Positions 33,567 through 44,678 of a DNA stretch of 64,000 nucleotides are shown here, piece after piece; positions within the stretch are counted from its first letter, which is position 1, and each line of letters starts with the position of its first letter. The position numbers and the translations under genes were made by a program. The stretch covers positions 387,243 to 451,242 of the forward strand of contig CAUYUJ010003947.1 in the NCBI GenBank assembly GCA_963575745.1, read 5' to 3'. The DNA comes from Prorocentrum cordatum (taxonomy: Eukaryota > Sar > Dinophyceae > Prorocentrales > Prorocentraceae). The notes below the pieces were generated by a model, which was given only the letters and a program-made list of their open reading frames with translations, had not been told where the DNA came from and made no database searches.

Positions 33567-33601
<35 letters not shown>

Positions 33602-33639
33602 ACACCACCACCACCATCATCAGCATCATCGTCACTATC

Positions 33640-33685
<46 letters not shown>

Positions 33686-33829
33686 GCACAATCACCATCA
33701 CCATCACCATCACCAGCACCACCACCACCATCATCATCACCATCACTATCACCATCACCATCACCATTACCATCACCATCACCAGCATCAGCATCAGCAT
33801 CAGCATCAGCATCATCATCACCGTCATCG

Positions 33830-33886
<57 letters not shown>

Positions 33887-33895
33887 CCTCCCCCT
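33080..33895. repeat. CAT/ATC microsatellite with TCC start
   Basis: About 800 bp of ATC, ACC and AGC triplets after a TCC run. It gives frames of several hundred codons rich in Ile/Thr, Ser/Pro or His, all artefactual. Confidence 0.95.
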
Positions 33896-35032
33896 CCCCC
33901 TTCTCTTCCTCCACCTCATCCTTCCCCCCCTCCTCTTTCACCACGTTTAAGAACAGGAGCTACGACCCCAATGGGACGCCTTTGCTTCGACTGGGGGAGG
34001 CCCACTCCAGCAACATCCGCTCCACCCATGAGCCCCGTCCAAAGCTAAAGTCAAAGCTCAAGCGCGGGGTGGAACATACCCGTCTACACTGTTTCGTGTG
34101 CTCGAGCCGCCGAACACAAGTACTGAATCAACGCGCGAGGAGAGAGGCGAAGGAGGGATGGAGGGGTGGTGGGAAGAGGAGGGTGGAGAGACGGAGGGGG
34201 GCAGGGGAGAGAGGCCCCGCGGAGCCCAGAACCTTCCCCCTCGGGACACCGGCCTGTCCTACGGGGTACCCGTTTCTGACGCCCCCTGGGCCTCAGAGAC
34301 ACAGCCCTCGCAGGCAGCAGGATGAATTTCGAGTTGCATCTTCAGGGATCTTGTTTGTCCCGTCGCGCCGGGAACCGAGTCGACACCGTGTCCAATCCAT
34401 GTCGAACGCATCGACCCCGCGTCGAATCCACACCGAATCCGCGTCGTATCCATGCCGATTGCACGGCGGATCCGCGTCGACCGCGCGTCGGATACCAGAA
34501 AAGACCGCAATCTACAGGGCGGACGAGGCTCCCAGAATATGCAACGTAGGACGTGAGGGAGACTCGCGGGGCTCATGATGTTCATGGCAGTTGGGGGAGC
34601 ATGGCCAGCATCCAGGAGATTTGCAGCAGGATATTCGCAGTCCGACCAGTTGAGGATCCGATGCGTCGGTGCTACACCTGTGAATCCAATCATGATTCAG
34701 CTTCGCCCGCCCATGCCCACTCTAATCATCTGAGTTTTGAGGCACAGGTTCAGTCAGCAAATGAATACTGTTGTTGGTTCAGGGGGCTCATCCCTGCATC
34801 CTGGACCCAGGTAGACCCCCCCTGTGCAGGAAGAAGTGTGATCGACCCATCCAGACGCGACGGAGATCGGTCCAACTTCTTTGGGAGTACACGTCGTTCA
34901 TTTCTAATCGTGCTCATTTCTAATTGTGCTCGTTTCTAATTGTTCCTGGCCCCCTAGTGGCCAGGGAGAGGCCAAGGATAGAACACTTAGAAATGAAAGG
35001 ATCTGGGCCCCTAAAATTATCCCGGCAAAGCA
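33896..35032. other. No recognised gene; ~12-bp TCGAATCC-type repeat
   Basis: Around 34375-34500 there is a degenerate array (TCGAATCCACACCGAATCCG type). Elsewhere no domain, RNA gene or other repeat was identified. Confidence 0.4.
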
Positions 35033-36493
35033 ACCTAACAGCGACGTGTATAAGCATATCTGGAAGCATTCCCCTTAAGATTCAGGTGAGAATCCAGTTG
35101 TAGAATTCTGCTGTTCTCGCAGTCGCAGTCGCATTCGCAATGACAGTCGCAGTGGCAACGGCCTTAGGATCCAATGGAATCCTAAGGATTCCTAGGGATT
35201 CCAAAGGCATCCTTAGGCATCCTTAGGAATACATAGGAATCCTTAGGAAACCTTAGGAATCCTTAGGAATACTGATTCCTAGGGATTCCTAGGGATTCCT
35301 AAGGATTCCTGAGGAATCCTAAGGGATTCCTGAGAATGCTTAACTTTGCCTACGGATTCCTAAGGATTCCTAGGGATTCCTAAGGATTCCTAAGGATTCC
35401 TATGGATTCCTACGGATGCCTCAACCTGCCTCGGCCTCAGCCTCAGCCTGCCTCAGCCTCAGCCTCAGCCTGCCTCGGCCTCAGCCTGCGTCAGCCTCAG
35501 CCTCAGCCTGCCTCAGCCTCAGCCTGCCTCAGCCTCAGCCTCAGCCTCAGCCTGCCTCGGCTTGCCTCAGCCTCAGCCTCAGCCTGCCTCGGCCTCAGCC
35601 TGCCTCGGCCTCAGCCTGCCTCCTCCCCCCCTTCCCCCCCCCCATTCAGCCTCACCTTGTCTCAGCTTCGGCCTGCCTCGGCCTCATCCTCAGCCTCAGT
35701 CTCAGCCTCAGCCTGTCTCGGCCTGAGCCTGCCTCGGCCTCAGCCTCAGCCTGCCTCAGCCTCAGCCTGCCTCAGCCTCAGCCTCAGCCCTCAGCCTGTC
35801 TCAGCCTCAGCCTCAGCATCAGCCTCAGCCTCAGCCTCAGCCTGCCTCCTTGCCTCGGCCTCAGCCTCAGCCTGCCTCAGCCTCAGCCCTCAGCCTCAGC
35901 CTCAGCCTGCCTCAGCCTGCCTCAGCCTGCCTCAGCTCGGGCATTCAAAATATGGCACAGGACTGGTGTTCTGGGAACACGAAGATCACGAAGTGGCCCA
36001 CAGTTGGCTCCGGGCAATCAAAATATGGTACAAGAGTGGTGTTCTGGGAACACGAAAAACACGTAGTGGCCTACAGTTGGCTCCGGGCATTCAACATGTG
36101 GCCTGGGAATTGTGTTCTGGGAACACGAACAACACGAAGTGGTCTACAGTTGGCTCCGGGCATTCAAAATGTGGCCTGGGAATGGTGGTCTAGGAAAACG
36201 AAGAACACGAATTGGCCTACAGTTGGCTCCGGGCATTCAAAATGTGGCCTGGGAATGGTGTTCTGGGAGCACGAAGAACACGAAGTGGCCTACAGTTGGC
36301 TCCGGGCATTCAAAATGTGGCCTGGGAGTGGTGTTCTGGTGGCTCGGGGCAATCAAAATGTGGCTCCTGGCAATGAAAATGGGGAGTCCCTGGTTTTCCG
36401 CGGCACCCGTCCGGCATCTGCCCAGACCCCCCTGGGGAATCAGGATGCTCTCTTTTGACCCCACTAGAAACCTATCAGTCTTCGCTGTTAGGT
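35033..36493. mobile_element. Satellite-carrying composite unit, copy 1
   Basis: Begins with ACCTAACAGCGA (35033-35044) and ends with the exact reverse complement TCGCTGTTAGGT (36482-36493). Between them: a constant head (AAGCATTCCCCTTAAGATTC, then GAATTCTGCTGTTCTCGCAG), a decamer array special to this copy (GATTCCTAAG type, 35165-35420), a CCTCAG hexamer array (35416-35938), about six ~73-bp units (35940-36370) and a constant tail (CACTAGAAACCTATCAGTCT). The preceding ATCCCGGCAAAGCA is also shared by all three copies. Inverted termini and a conserved frame around a variable array suggest a non-autonomous mobile unit; local segmental duplication is the alternative. No protein-coding capacity. 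Confidence 0.65.
35165..35420. repeat. Decamer array, CCTAAGGATT type
   Basis: About 25 imperfect copies of a 10-11-bp word (CCTAAGGATT, CCTAGGGATT), present only in copy 1 of the composite unit. Confidence 0.9.
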
Positions 36494-36514
36494 AAAAATT
36501 ATCCCGGCAAAGCA

Positions 36515-38138
36515 ACCTAACAGCGATGTGTGGGAGCATACCTGGAAGCATTCCCCTTAAGATTCAGATGAGGATCCTGTTGTAGAATTCTGCTGTTCTC
36601 GCAGTCGTAGTCGCATTCGCGATGGCAGTCGCAGTGACAACGGAAGTCGCAGTCACAGCCTCAGCCTCAGCCTGCCTCAGCCTCAGCCTCAGCCAGCCTC
36701 AGCCTCAACATAAGTCTGCCTTCAGCCTCGGCCTCAGCCTCAGCCTGCCTCAGCCTCAGCCTCAGCCTCAGCCTGCCTCAGCATCAGCCTCAGCCTGCCT
36801 CAGCCTCAGCCTCAGCCTGCCTCAGCCTCAGCCTCAGCCTTCAGCCTCAGCCTCAGCCTCAGCAGCCTGCCTCAGCCTGCCTCAGCATCAGCCTGCCTCA
36901 GCCTCAGCCTCAGCCTGCCTCAGCCTCAGCCTCAGCCTGCTTCAGCCTCAGCCTCAGTCTGCCTTCAGCCTCGGCCTCAGCCTCAGCCTGCCTCAGCCTC
37001 AGCCTGCATCAGCCTCAGCCTCAGCCTCAGCCTGCCTCAGCATCAGCCTGCCTCAGCCTCAGCCTCAGCCTGCCTCAGCCTCAGCCTCAGCCTGCTTCAG
37101 CCTCAGCCTCAGTCTGCCTTCAGCCTCGGCCTCAGCCTCCGCCTGCCTCAGCCTCAGCCTGCATGAGCCTCAGCCTCAGCCTCAGCCTGCCTCAGCCTCA
37201 GCCTGCCTCAGCCTCAGCCTCAGCCTGCCTCTGCCTCAGCCTCAGCCTGCTTCAGCCTCAGCCTCAGTCTGCCTCAGCCTCGGCCTCAGCCTCAGCCTGC
37301 CTCAGCCTCAGCCTGCATCAGCCTCAGCCTCAGCCTCAGCCTGCCTCAGCATCAGCCTGCCTCAGCCTCAGCCTCAGCCTGCCTCAGCCTGCCTCAGCCT
37401 CAGCCTGCTTCAGCCTCAGCCTCAGTCTGCCTTCAGCCTCGGCCTCAGCCTCAGCCTGCCTCAGCCTCAGCCTGCATCAGCCTCAGCCTCAGCCTCAGCC
37501 TGCCTCAGCATCAGCCTGCCTCAGCCTCAGCCTCAGCCTGCCTCAGCCTCAGCCTCAGCCTGCTTCAGCCTCAGCCTCAGTCTGCCTTCAGCCTCGGCCT
37601 CAGCCTCAGCCTGCCTCAGTCTCAGCCTGCTTTCAGCCTCAGCATCAGCCTGCCTCAGCATTCAAAATGTGGCCCGGGAATGGAGTTCTGGGAACTCGAA
37701 GAAAACGAAGTGGCCTACAGTTGGCTCTGGGCATTCAGAATGCGGCCCGGGAATGGAGTTCTGGGACCTCCAAGACCACGAAGTGGCCTACTTTTGGCTC
37801 CGGGCATTCAAAATGTGGCCCAGGAATGGAGTTCTGGGAACTCGAAGAGCACGAAGTGGCCTACAGTTGGCTCCGGGCATTCAAATGTGGCCCGGGAATG
37901 GAGTTCTGGGAACTCGAAGAGCACGAAGTGGCCTACAGTTGGCTCCGGGCATTCAGAATGTGGCCGGGGAATGGAGTTCTGGGACCTCCAAGACCACGAA
38001 GTGTGTGACTGTTTGCTTAAAACGAGCCCGGCCCTGAGCCCGGCCCTCGCTGTCCGGATGCCGCCCAGACCTCCCTTCTGAGTCATCAGATGCTCTCTTT
38101 TGACACCACTAGAAACCTATCAGTCTTCGCTGTTGGGT
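36515..38138. mobile_element. Satellite-carrying composite unit, copy 2
   Basis: Follows copy 1 after 21 bp, head to tail. Head ACCTAACAGCGA at 36515-36526; tail TCGCTGTTGGGT at 38127-38138 (one mismatch to the inverted head). CCTCAG array 36655-37657, about five 73-bp units 37658-38000, constant tail 38020-38138. The CCTCAG array has a higher-order period of 155 bp: the word CAGTCTGCC recurs at 36955, 37110, 37265, 37423 and 37578. Confidence 0.65.
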
Positions 38139-38700
38139 AATCAAAGAACCTTCGAATAGTTAGACATGAACAAGTGTGTGGGCACACGAGACAACCCAGT
38201 GATTTTGTACGGGGGCGCTTCAGGCAGACCCGACGCCCTCGCCGCGTCGGGGTTGCGGCTGCTGATTCCTCGAAATGGAAATCTAATGAAGAGATCAAAC
38301 TCTCTTTTTGGGCCACTCCGTTGGGCTCAACACACGGTTGCCAGAGGAGAGCTTTACACTCTGCTCGTCGCTATCAGGCCCACTCTCGGTCCGCTTGTTC
38401 TCGGTGACGATAATGATGATGTCTGTGCTGGTTGGTGGGATCGATTTTGCGGCATCCCGTGAGGAGTCAGCACAGACCGATGGCGTCAGATTAGCAAGGA
38501 TCTGACAGCCAAGGATAAGGACCCTGGCGAGATAGTTGTTTTGAAAGCTCCTTCTCACCTGGAAACTCCTGATGCCATTACCCAGGACATTCCCAGGTTG
38601 ATGATTGAAGGTAACATCTTGGCCGACGCGCTCGCTGATGAGGCTGCATAGGCCGCCCGGATGACAGAATGCCAACGCCATCGAGTCCATAACATGGGAG
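38139..38700 (+). pseudogene. LINE RNase H remnant with in-frame stop
   Basis: The plus strand starting 38166 reads PVILYGGASGRPDALAASGL, later HTVARGELYTLLVAI, LVLGDDNDDVCAGW, a TGA stop at 38460-38462, then in the same frame DRWRQISKDLTAKDKD, VVLKAPSHLETPD and MIEGNILADALADEAA. These are the successive RNase H elements: first Asp segment (here Gly), helix Glu, central Asp, Ala/Pro-x-His and Gly-Asn-x-x-Ala-Asp-x-x-Ala. One stop interrupts an otherwise continuous domain. The frame closes at 38649 (TAG). It begins right after the tail of composite copy 2 and continues in spirit at 40.4 kb. Confidence 0.75.
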
Positions 38701-38958
38701 GCTGACGCCTATAGAATCTGCCATCTTCTTTTCAGGGCGACCTTAGAGGTTGCCGAATTGGAGTGCCCTGGAGGTTCAATAAGAACGGACCCCTGCTGCT
38801 CACGCTCGTGCTTCTCGCATCCCCCCTCCTGCCCCCGCCGCGGTGGCCCTTTGTAACCCCTCCCGCTCCATAAGCGATTGTGGGAAGCGGTGTTTGGTTT
38901 GCCAGGGGTCCACGACTGCGGCAACATTTGTTTTGTTAAAAAATATCCCGGCAAAGCA
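38701..38958. other. Short interval before composite copy 3
   Basis: Probably decayed LINE sequence, but no motif is recognisable. It ends with GTTAAAAAATATCCCGGCAA, the sequence that precedes the composite unit. Confidence 0.35.
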
Positions 38959-40379
38959 ACCTAACAGCGATGTGTAGGAGCATATCTGGAAGCATTCCCC
39001 TTAAGATTCAGATGAGGATCCTGTTGTAGAATTCTGCTGTTCTCGCAGTCGTAGTCGCATTCGCGATTCAGTCGCAGTGGCAGTCGCAGTGGCAACGGCA
39101 GTCACAGTCAGCCTCAGCCTCAGCCTCAGCCTCAGCCTCAGCCTCAGCCTCAGCCTCAGCCTGCCTCAGCCTCAGCCTCAGCCTGCCTCAGCCTCAGCCT
39201 GCCTCAGCCTCAGCCTCCTGCAGCCTCAGCCTCAGTCTGCCTTCAGCCTCGGCCTCAGCCTCAGCCTGCCTCAGCCTCAGCCTGCAGCCTCAGCCTCAGC
39301 CTCAGCCTCAGCCTGCCTCAGCATCAGCCTGCCTCAGCCTCAGCCTCAGCCTGCCTCAGCCTCAGCCTCAGCCTGCTCAGCCTCAGCCTCAGCCTCACCT
39401 CAGCCTCAGCCTCAGGCCTCAGCCTCAGCCTCAGCCTCAGCCTCAGCCTCAGCCTGCTCAGCCTCAGCCTCAGCCTGCCTCAGCCTCAGCCTGCTTCAGC
39501 CTCAGCCTCAGTCTGCCTTCAGCCTCGGCCTCAGCCTCAGCCTGCCTCAGCCTCAGCCTGCATCAGCCTCAGCCTCAGCCTCAGCCTGCCTCAGCATCAG
39601 CCTGCCTCAGCCTCAGCCTCAGCCTGCCTCAGCCTCAGCCTCAGCCTGCTTCAGCCTCAGCCTCAGTCTGCCTTCAGCCTCGGCCTCAGCCTCAGCCTGC
39701 CTCAGCCTCAGCCTGCATCAGCCTCAGCCTCAGCCTCAGCCTGCCTCAGCATCAGCCTGCCTCAGCCTCAGCCTCAGCCTGCCTCAGCCTCAGCCTCAGC
39801 CTGCTTCAGCCTCAGCCTCAGTCTGCCTTCAGCCTCGGCCTCAGCCTCAGCCTGCCTCAGCCTCAGCCTGCTTTCAGCCTCAGCATCAGCCTGCCTCAGC
39901 ATTCAAAATGTGGCCCGGGAATGGAGATCTGGGAACTCGAAGAACACGAAGTGGCCTACAGTTGGCTCCGGGCATTCAAAATCATGGCCCGGGAATGGAA
40001 TTCTGGGAACTCGAAGATCACGAAGTGGCCTACAGTTGGCTCCGGGCATTCAAAATGTGGCCCGGGAATGGAGTTCTGGGAACTCGAAGAGCACGAAGTG
40101 GCCTACAGTTGGCTCCGGGCATTCAAATGTGGCCCGGGAATGGAGTTCTGGGAACTCGAAGACCACGAAGTGGCCTACAGTTGGCTCGGGCATTCAGAAT
40201 GCGGCCCGGGAATGGAGTTCTGGGACCTCCAAGACCACGAAGTGTGTGACTGTTTGCTTAAAACGAGCCCGGCCCTGAGCCCGGCCCTCGCTGTCCGGAT
40301 GCCGCCCAGACCTCCCTTCTGAGTCATCAGATGCTCTCTTTTGACACCACTAGAAACCTATCAGTCTTCGCTGTTAGGT
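38959..40379. mobile_element. Satellite-carrying composite unit, copy 3
   Basis: Head ACCTAACAGCGA (38959-38970), tail TCGCTGTTAGGT (40368-40379), an exact inverted pair. CCTCAG array 39105-39898 with the same 155-bp higher-order period as copy 2 (CAGTCTGCC at 39509, 39664, 39819), 73-bp units 39899-40235, constant tail. Candidate 6-bp flanking duplication AAAAAT: left about 38939-38944, before ATCCCGG; right 40380-40385. LINE-derived sequence lies on both sides, which supports insertion of this copy into an older LINE. Confidence 0.68.
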
Positions 40380-40394
40380 AAAAATCCTGACTGC

Positions 40395-40660
40395 TTTCGA
40401 CTAAAACGGTACACCAGTCACTTGGTTCGGGTCCCTCAGGGGCGGCTTTTACATCTCGCTGGGGGTCGGGTCCACACATCTCCTCACATGATGTTTCACG
40501 GGCCCCTGTCTGTATGGTTCTGCAAGTCCTGCGGGTGTACTGGCCAGCATCATTTGAGAGGCCTCGCCCAGGAATGCAAACCCCCGACCAGGACGGGGAA
40601 GGAATGCCTTGATCGAATCCGCCGGTGCCGCAGAGGGTGGTCGCCTCCTCCCCCCCGCCC
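40395..40660 (+). pseudogene. LINE C-terminal zinc-finger remnant
   Basis: The plus strand reads RLLHLAGGRVHTSPHMMFHG, then VWFCKSCGCTGQHHLRGLAQ, EC and KPPTRTGKECLDRIRR. A Cys-x-x-Cys pair with a third Cys about 14 residues later, then basic residues, is the pattern at the end of the LINE second ORFs at 44.7 and 21.3 kb. With the RNase H remnant at 38.2-38.6 kb it forms one plus-strand LINE end, split by composite copy 3. Confidence 0.6.
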
Positions 40661-43426
40661 CTCCCCTCCGCGCTTTTCTTCGCGTGGGGAGCCCGGGGTG
40701 GGAGACGGTGCTGTGGGAGGGGGCCGCCCCCCTCGCGGCCACACGGATCCGCGGCTGAGGCGTTGTGGGGGGACCGGACGCGCCCATCCCACACCCCTTG
40801 GCGGACGGGAGCGCCGCGCTCCCCCGTGAAAGGTACCCCCTGGGGCAGCGGCGCCCCCGGCTCCCCAAGGCGCGGGAGCCGAAGGCCCAGGGGGCGGATG
40901 TTTTCCCGCGCCGGGGAGTCGCCCGGCCCCTCGGGGACCCCCCGGGAGCCGTCCGGAATAACATAGTCCGAAACATAGTCCAGAGCTCTCAGCAAGGCTG
41001 AGAGGGAGGCCACGTCCTGATTTTATTCCGACTCGCTTCGCGATAGTTCTGAATCTCTAACCCTCCTCCTCCTCCTCCCCCTCCTCCTCCTCCTCCTCCT
41101 CCTCCTCCTCCCTTCTCCATCCTCCGCCTCTTCTTCCGTCCTCTTTCTTTTCCCCTCTGCCCTCCGCCTCTTCGGGCCGCCATGGCCTGGCCCACCTCCC
41201 GAGTTTGAGGGCCCTCGTCCAGCTTCCGGGTGGGGACGTCCGTGCTCCTGCAGCCCACGAGGGCCGCGCGGCAACAGGCGCCGCTCCCCTGCCCGCGGGC
41301 TCGTGCGACCGTGCCCCCGTCGTGCCCTGGCGCTGGCAGCGCCCTGGGCTCAGACTACAGTCGGGGCGTTGACCTAAGGAACCCTGAATAAGGAACGAGG
41401 CCTCTATTTTCCATAAGTTAAACTTCGATTTCGTATCGAAAACCTAAGGAATATCTAAGGCAAGCTGCGAAACAATCAAGGAACACGGAGCCCCTCCCCA
41501 ACGAAAAGGGTTCCTTCTTCAGGGCCCCGACTGTAGTGGTGTACCCCACGCGCGCGGGATCAGAACTCTCACTTTCTCCAAAGCTCTGGGTGCGCGCCCT
41601 TCGCATCCCTTGAGCTTCGCAGGGTGTCCCAGAGGTCCTCGTGGGGCCCTCGGTGTGAATACAGCATTGCTGTGGGGCACCGGCTGGCAGAGGCCGGCTC
41701 CTTACTTCGAGTGCCTGCTGTGTCGTCCCCAGATGCCCTTCGCCGAGAAAAGCCGAGGCCACCTGCTCCTGTAGAATGTTTGGACATCTGGGGCGGGCCC
41801 GTCCCAGGGCCCGAGAAAATCATAACAAAACCAGTCCAGGATGAAAATTGGTCTCGAAGACGGGGCCGAGAAGCCCAGAACCCGTGCTGTGAAAAACCAT
41901 GGCGTAGGAGGTGCAGTCAACCCGTATCATAAGGACGCACGATGAGGATTCAAGGGCCTTGGAAGGCCATGTCGACACTTTGCGAGCGGGGCGCGGCCAG
42001 CGAAAGCGGCCAAGGATGGGCCGAAGGGGAAGGATGCAAGGGTAAGCTTGGAAAGCCGCTTGCTCTTACTATGCGGGTTGACTATATGAGCTGCCGTAGC
42101 TCAGGCCTGGGTGCGGAGAGTCGGGACTCGGTCGAAGGCTTCGGGGCCCGAGCTGTGTCGTGTGCGTGCGGTTGCGTCGCGCTCCTCCTCCTTCTCCTCC
42201 TCAGGGCCCCATGCCGCAGAGCAGATATATCCTGTGCCCACCTCCCCAGGGCCCAGCATCGACGTACTACTTGTCTAACCAGACACCCACCCGTTTTGCA
42301 GCTTGCGCAGCGCGGGTACGTAAATGATGGCCACACATGATTTTGAACAGGGCTGCAATGCGCCACAAGCAGTGCGGCGGCACTTGCCGCTGTTTCTGGG
42401 AAAGAGTGGACAACAGGACAATTCTGAATCCATAATCTCCCATCACCGTGCGGAGAAGCGACACGCAATCCAAAGAACGCGCGCACTCGCTGCCGCACTT
42501 CCGGCATCTTTTGGTGAGTGCCGTCTCCCGCTAAGCGCAAGCCGCATCAGAAGAGCCTTTTCTTTCTTCGTGCGGCGCAGGCAAGCAGTGCGAGCTGAGC
42601 AGTCCAGGCGAGCAGCGGGGAGAAGCAAAAGGAATTGAAGTACGGGGCAGAAGTATTTCAGCATTGGCAGGAATCTGCGCCAAGGCGTGGCGCCTATTCA
42701 CAGTGCCTCAGTGCCTGGAATGTGAGCGGGGCGGTCATCGCTGGGTACTGGACCGTGCGGGCGGGCAGCGCAGAAGGACCGCTCCAGGATGGCCGGGAGG
42801 TTACCCGCCACCGGCGTGCAGTGCTGGAGGCAGAGGCGCGCGAAATTTTGAAAGGACGACTTCGAGAGGAACGATCTGCCATGAGGTGAGGGTGGAGGGA
42901 GAAAGAGGGGATGGTGGACGGGGAGAGTCAACACAGGGTAGGGGGAAGGAGTGCGGAAGGAGAAGGTAGGGGCATGGAGATGCTCGAAAGGAAGGGGCAA
43001 GAGAGCGGAGAGGAAGCTGATGTGAGGCTTGGATCCCCCGATCTGCCACCGATCTTGCGCACTGACATGCGGATGAAGCCGCGCAGCCGAAGCTGATCTA
43101 CCTCCGACCCCGTTGGGGTCTCCAGGCGAGTGAGATCCTTCCACCCCTCCTGTAATCCTCCGCCGCCGCGTCCACGACAGCAGATGTAAGGGGGGGCTGG
43201 GCTCAGTAGGGGAGGGGTCGGATCTCAGTGAGGGGCCAAGCCTCAAGGTTTTTTTCTCTACAAATTCCTAGGGGTCCGCCAAGAACAATGTGCAAGGTAA
43301 ACCCGACGAGGACCCAAAGAGGCCTTCAGATGCCACAATCGCGCCTCCAAGACCGCCCCGCACAAGGCCCCCGAACTGCAAGCCGTGGAATCCCTCGGCT
43401 GGGGATATTGTCGCTCTATGGTGCTG
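40661..43426. other. No recognised gene; TCC run at 41060-41115
   Basis: Contains a TCC tract (41060-41115) and GC-rich DNA with overlapping frames up to 228 codons on both strands. None shows a recognisable motif. No leader relic or RNA gene was seen. Confidence 0.4.
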
Positions 43427-43597
43427 TGAGGGCATTGGATGAGGAACCATCAGATAAGGAATCCAGGGTCTGCAAGCTGGTGGAGCGCAAATCGTGGATT
43501 GGCCATGGATATCACCGCCGCCCTCATCAGATGAGGAATCTTCCAGGGTCTGGCGCCTCCAGGGACGATTCCTTCACAAACGCCTCCACCGTATAAG
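43427..43597. repeat. Dispersed ~165-bp block, copy B
   Basis: Shares GAGGGCATTGGATGAGGAAC, CAGATAAGGAATCCAGGGTC, GGCCATGGATATCACCGCC, CCCTCATCAGATGAGGAAT and AACGCCTCCACCGT with copies A and C. Unlike them, it is not next to a recognisable spliced-leader relic. Confidence 0.75.
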
Positions 43598-44328
43598 TGC
43601 GATGCCCTTCTCTCTCCTCAGGACTCGGGCGTTGGCAGAACTTGGTTTAATGGGACCTGGTTTAGTGATGTGTGCTGGGGGACACCCCCCCCCGCCCCGT
43701 TCCACTAACCGGAACTACCGTCACCCGAAAAAAACAACTACGGCAGCGCTGGTTTAGTGATTCTGGCCAATTTAGGGGCTCTGGGGCCCTACTACTAACC
43801 GTGTCCCCTTACCTGGGGTCCCGGCTATACCATATCCTCCTCCGCGGCCGCCCTCTTCTTGTCTCCCGCCTGCTTTGCGTGCGATGTCGTTTCACGGTGT
43901 CCCCGCTCCGTGGACGCGGTGCGCGCTCGCGCCACCGTTGCGACTAAGCATGTGAGTCATTTGCGATTGATGTTGAGACTCGCTCCTTTGCGTATCTCTC
44001 CCTAGATAAAGATATGTGTAAATATTCCCCTAGCAGTGCTTGCACTGAAGGGTTCTTACTCCTGCTCTGAGGCGCTGGGCCGTGTCTTCGGTCTGGCGGC
44101 TGTGCGGCAGCCGTCGCCGCCACGTCGCCGCTCGTTGTTTGGGCCGTGCCTTCGGTCTGGCGGCTGTGTGGCCGCCGTCGCCGCCCCGTCGCCCATAAGT
44201 CATCTCACTGATAGACCCGCGAAGCTGGCGAGAATGGCGCCATTGGCCGCGCCCAAGGAAGGCATGGTCTCGGTTGGGTCCCCGTATGACCGCACCCCGC
44301 CGGACCAGAGGGGGAATAATGGGGGGAT
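43598..44328. other. No recognised gene; 63-bp direct repeat
   Basis: At about 44080-44205 a segment containing TTCGGTCTGGCGGCTGTG and GCCGTCGCCGCC is present twice in tandem (period about 63 bp). The rest shows nothing recognisable. Confidence 0.45.
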
Positions 44329-44585
44329 AATGAGGAGGAGGAGGGGGGGGGGNNNNNNNNNNNNNNNNNNNNNNNNNNNNNNNNNNNNNNNNNNNNNNNN
44401 NNNNNNNNNNNNNNNNNNNNNNNNNNNNNNNNNNNNNNNNNNNNNNNNNNNNAGGAGGAGGAGGAAGAGGAGGAGGATGAGAAAGAGGAGCATGAGGAGG
44501 AGGAGGAGGAGGAGGAGGAGGAGGAGGAGGAGCAGGAGGAGGAGGAGGAGGAGGCGGAGGAAGAGAAGGAGGAGGAGGAGGAGGG
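44329..44585. repeat. (GGA)n tract containing the assembly gap
   Basis: GGA on the plus strand on both sides of a 100-N gap (44353-44452). Its true length is unknown. Confidence 0.9.
44353..44452. other. Assembly gap of exactly 100 N
   Basis: One hundred undetermined bases, a conventional placeholder of unknown real length, inside a GGA tract. Confidence 0.99.
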
Positions 44586-44678
44586 ATACGAGATACGAGA
44601 TACCAAGGGGACGCAGTGTCCCTCCAACCACCCTACGAGCTCTCAGGAGGTCCCTTGTTGGAGCCCTCGGCAGAGCTC

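Noticed and set aside
32974-34578. 534-codon frame with long Ile/Thr runs
   Set aside because: A reading of the CAT/ATC microsatellite; the other two frames are equally open (Ser/Pro and His).
35402-40249. Frames of 260-470 codons alternating QPQPASASA and LSLSLP blocks
   Set aside because: Direct translation of CCTCAG hexamers in different phases, with the phase changing at hexamer variants.
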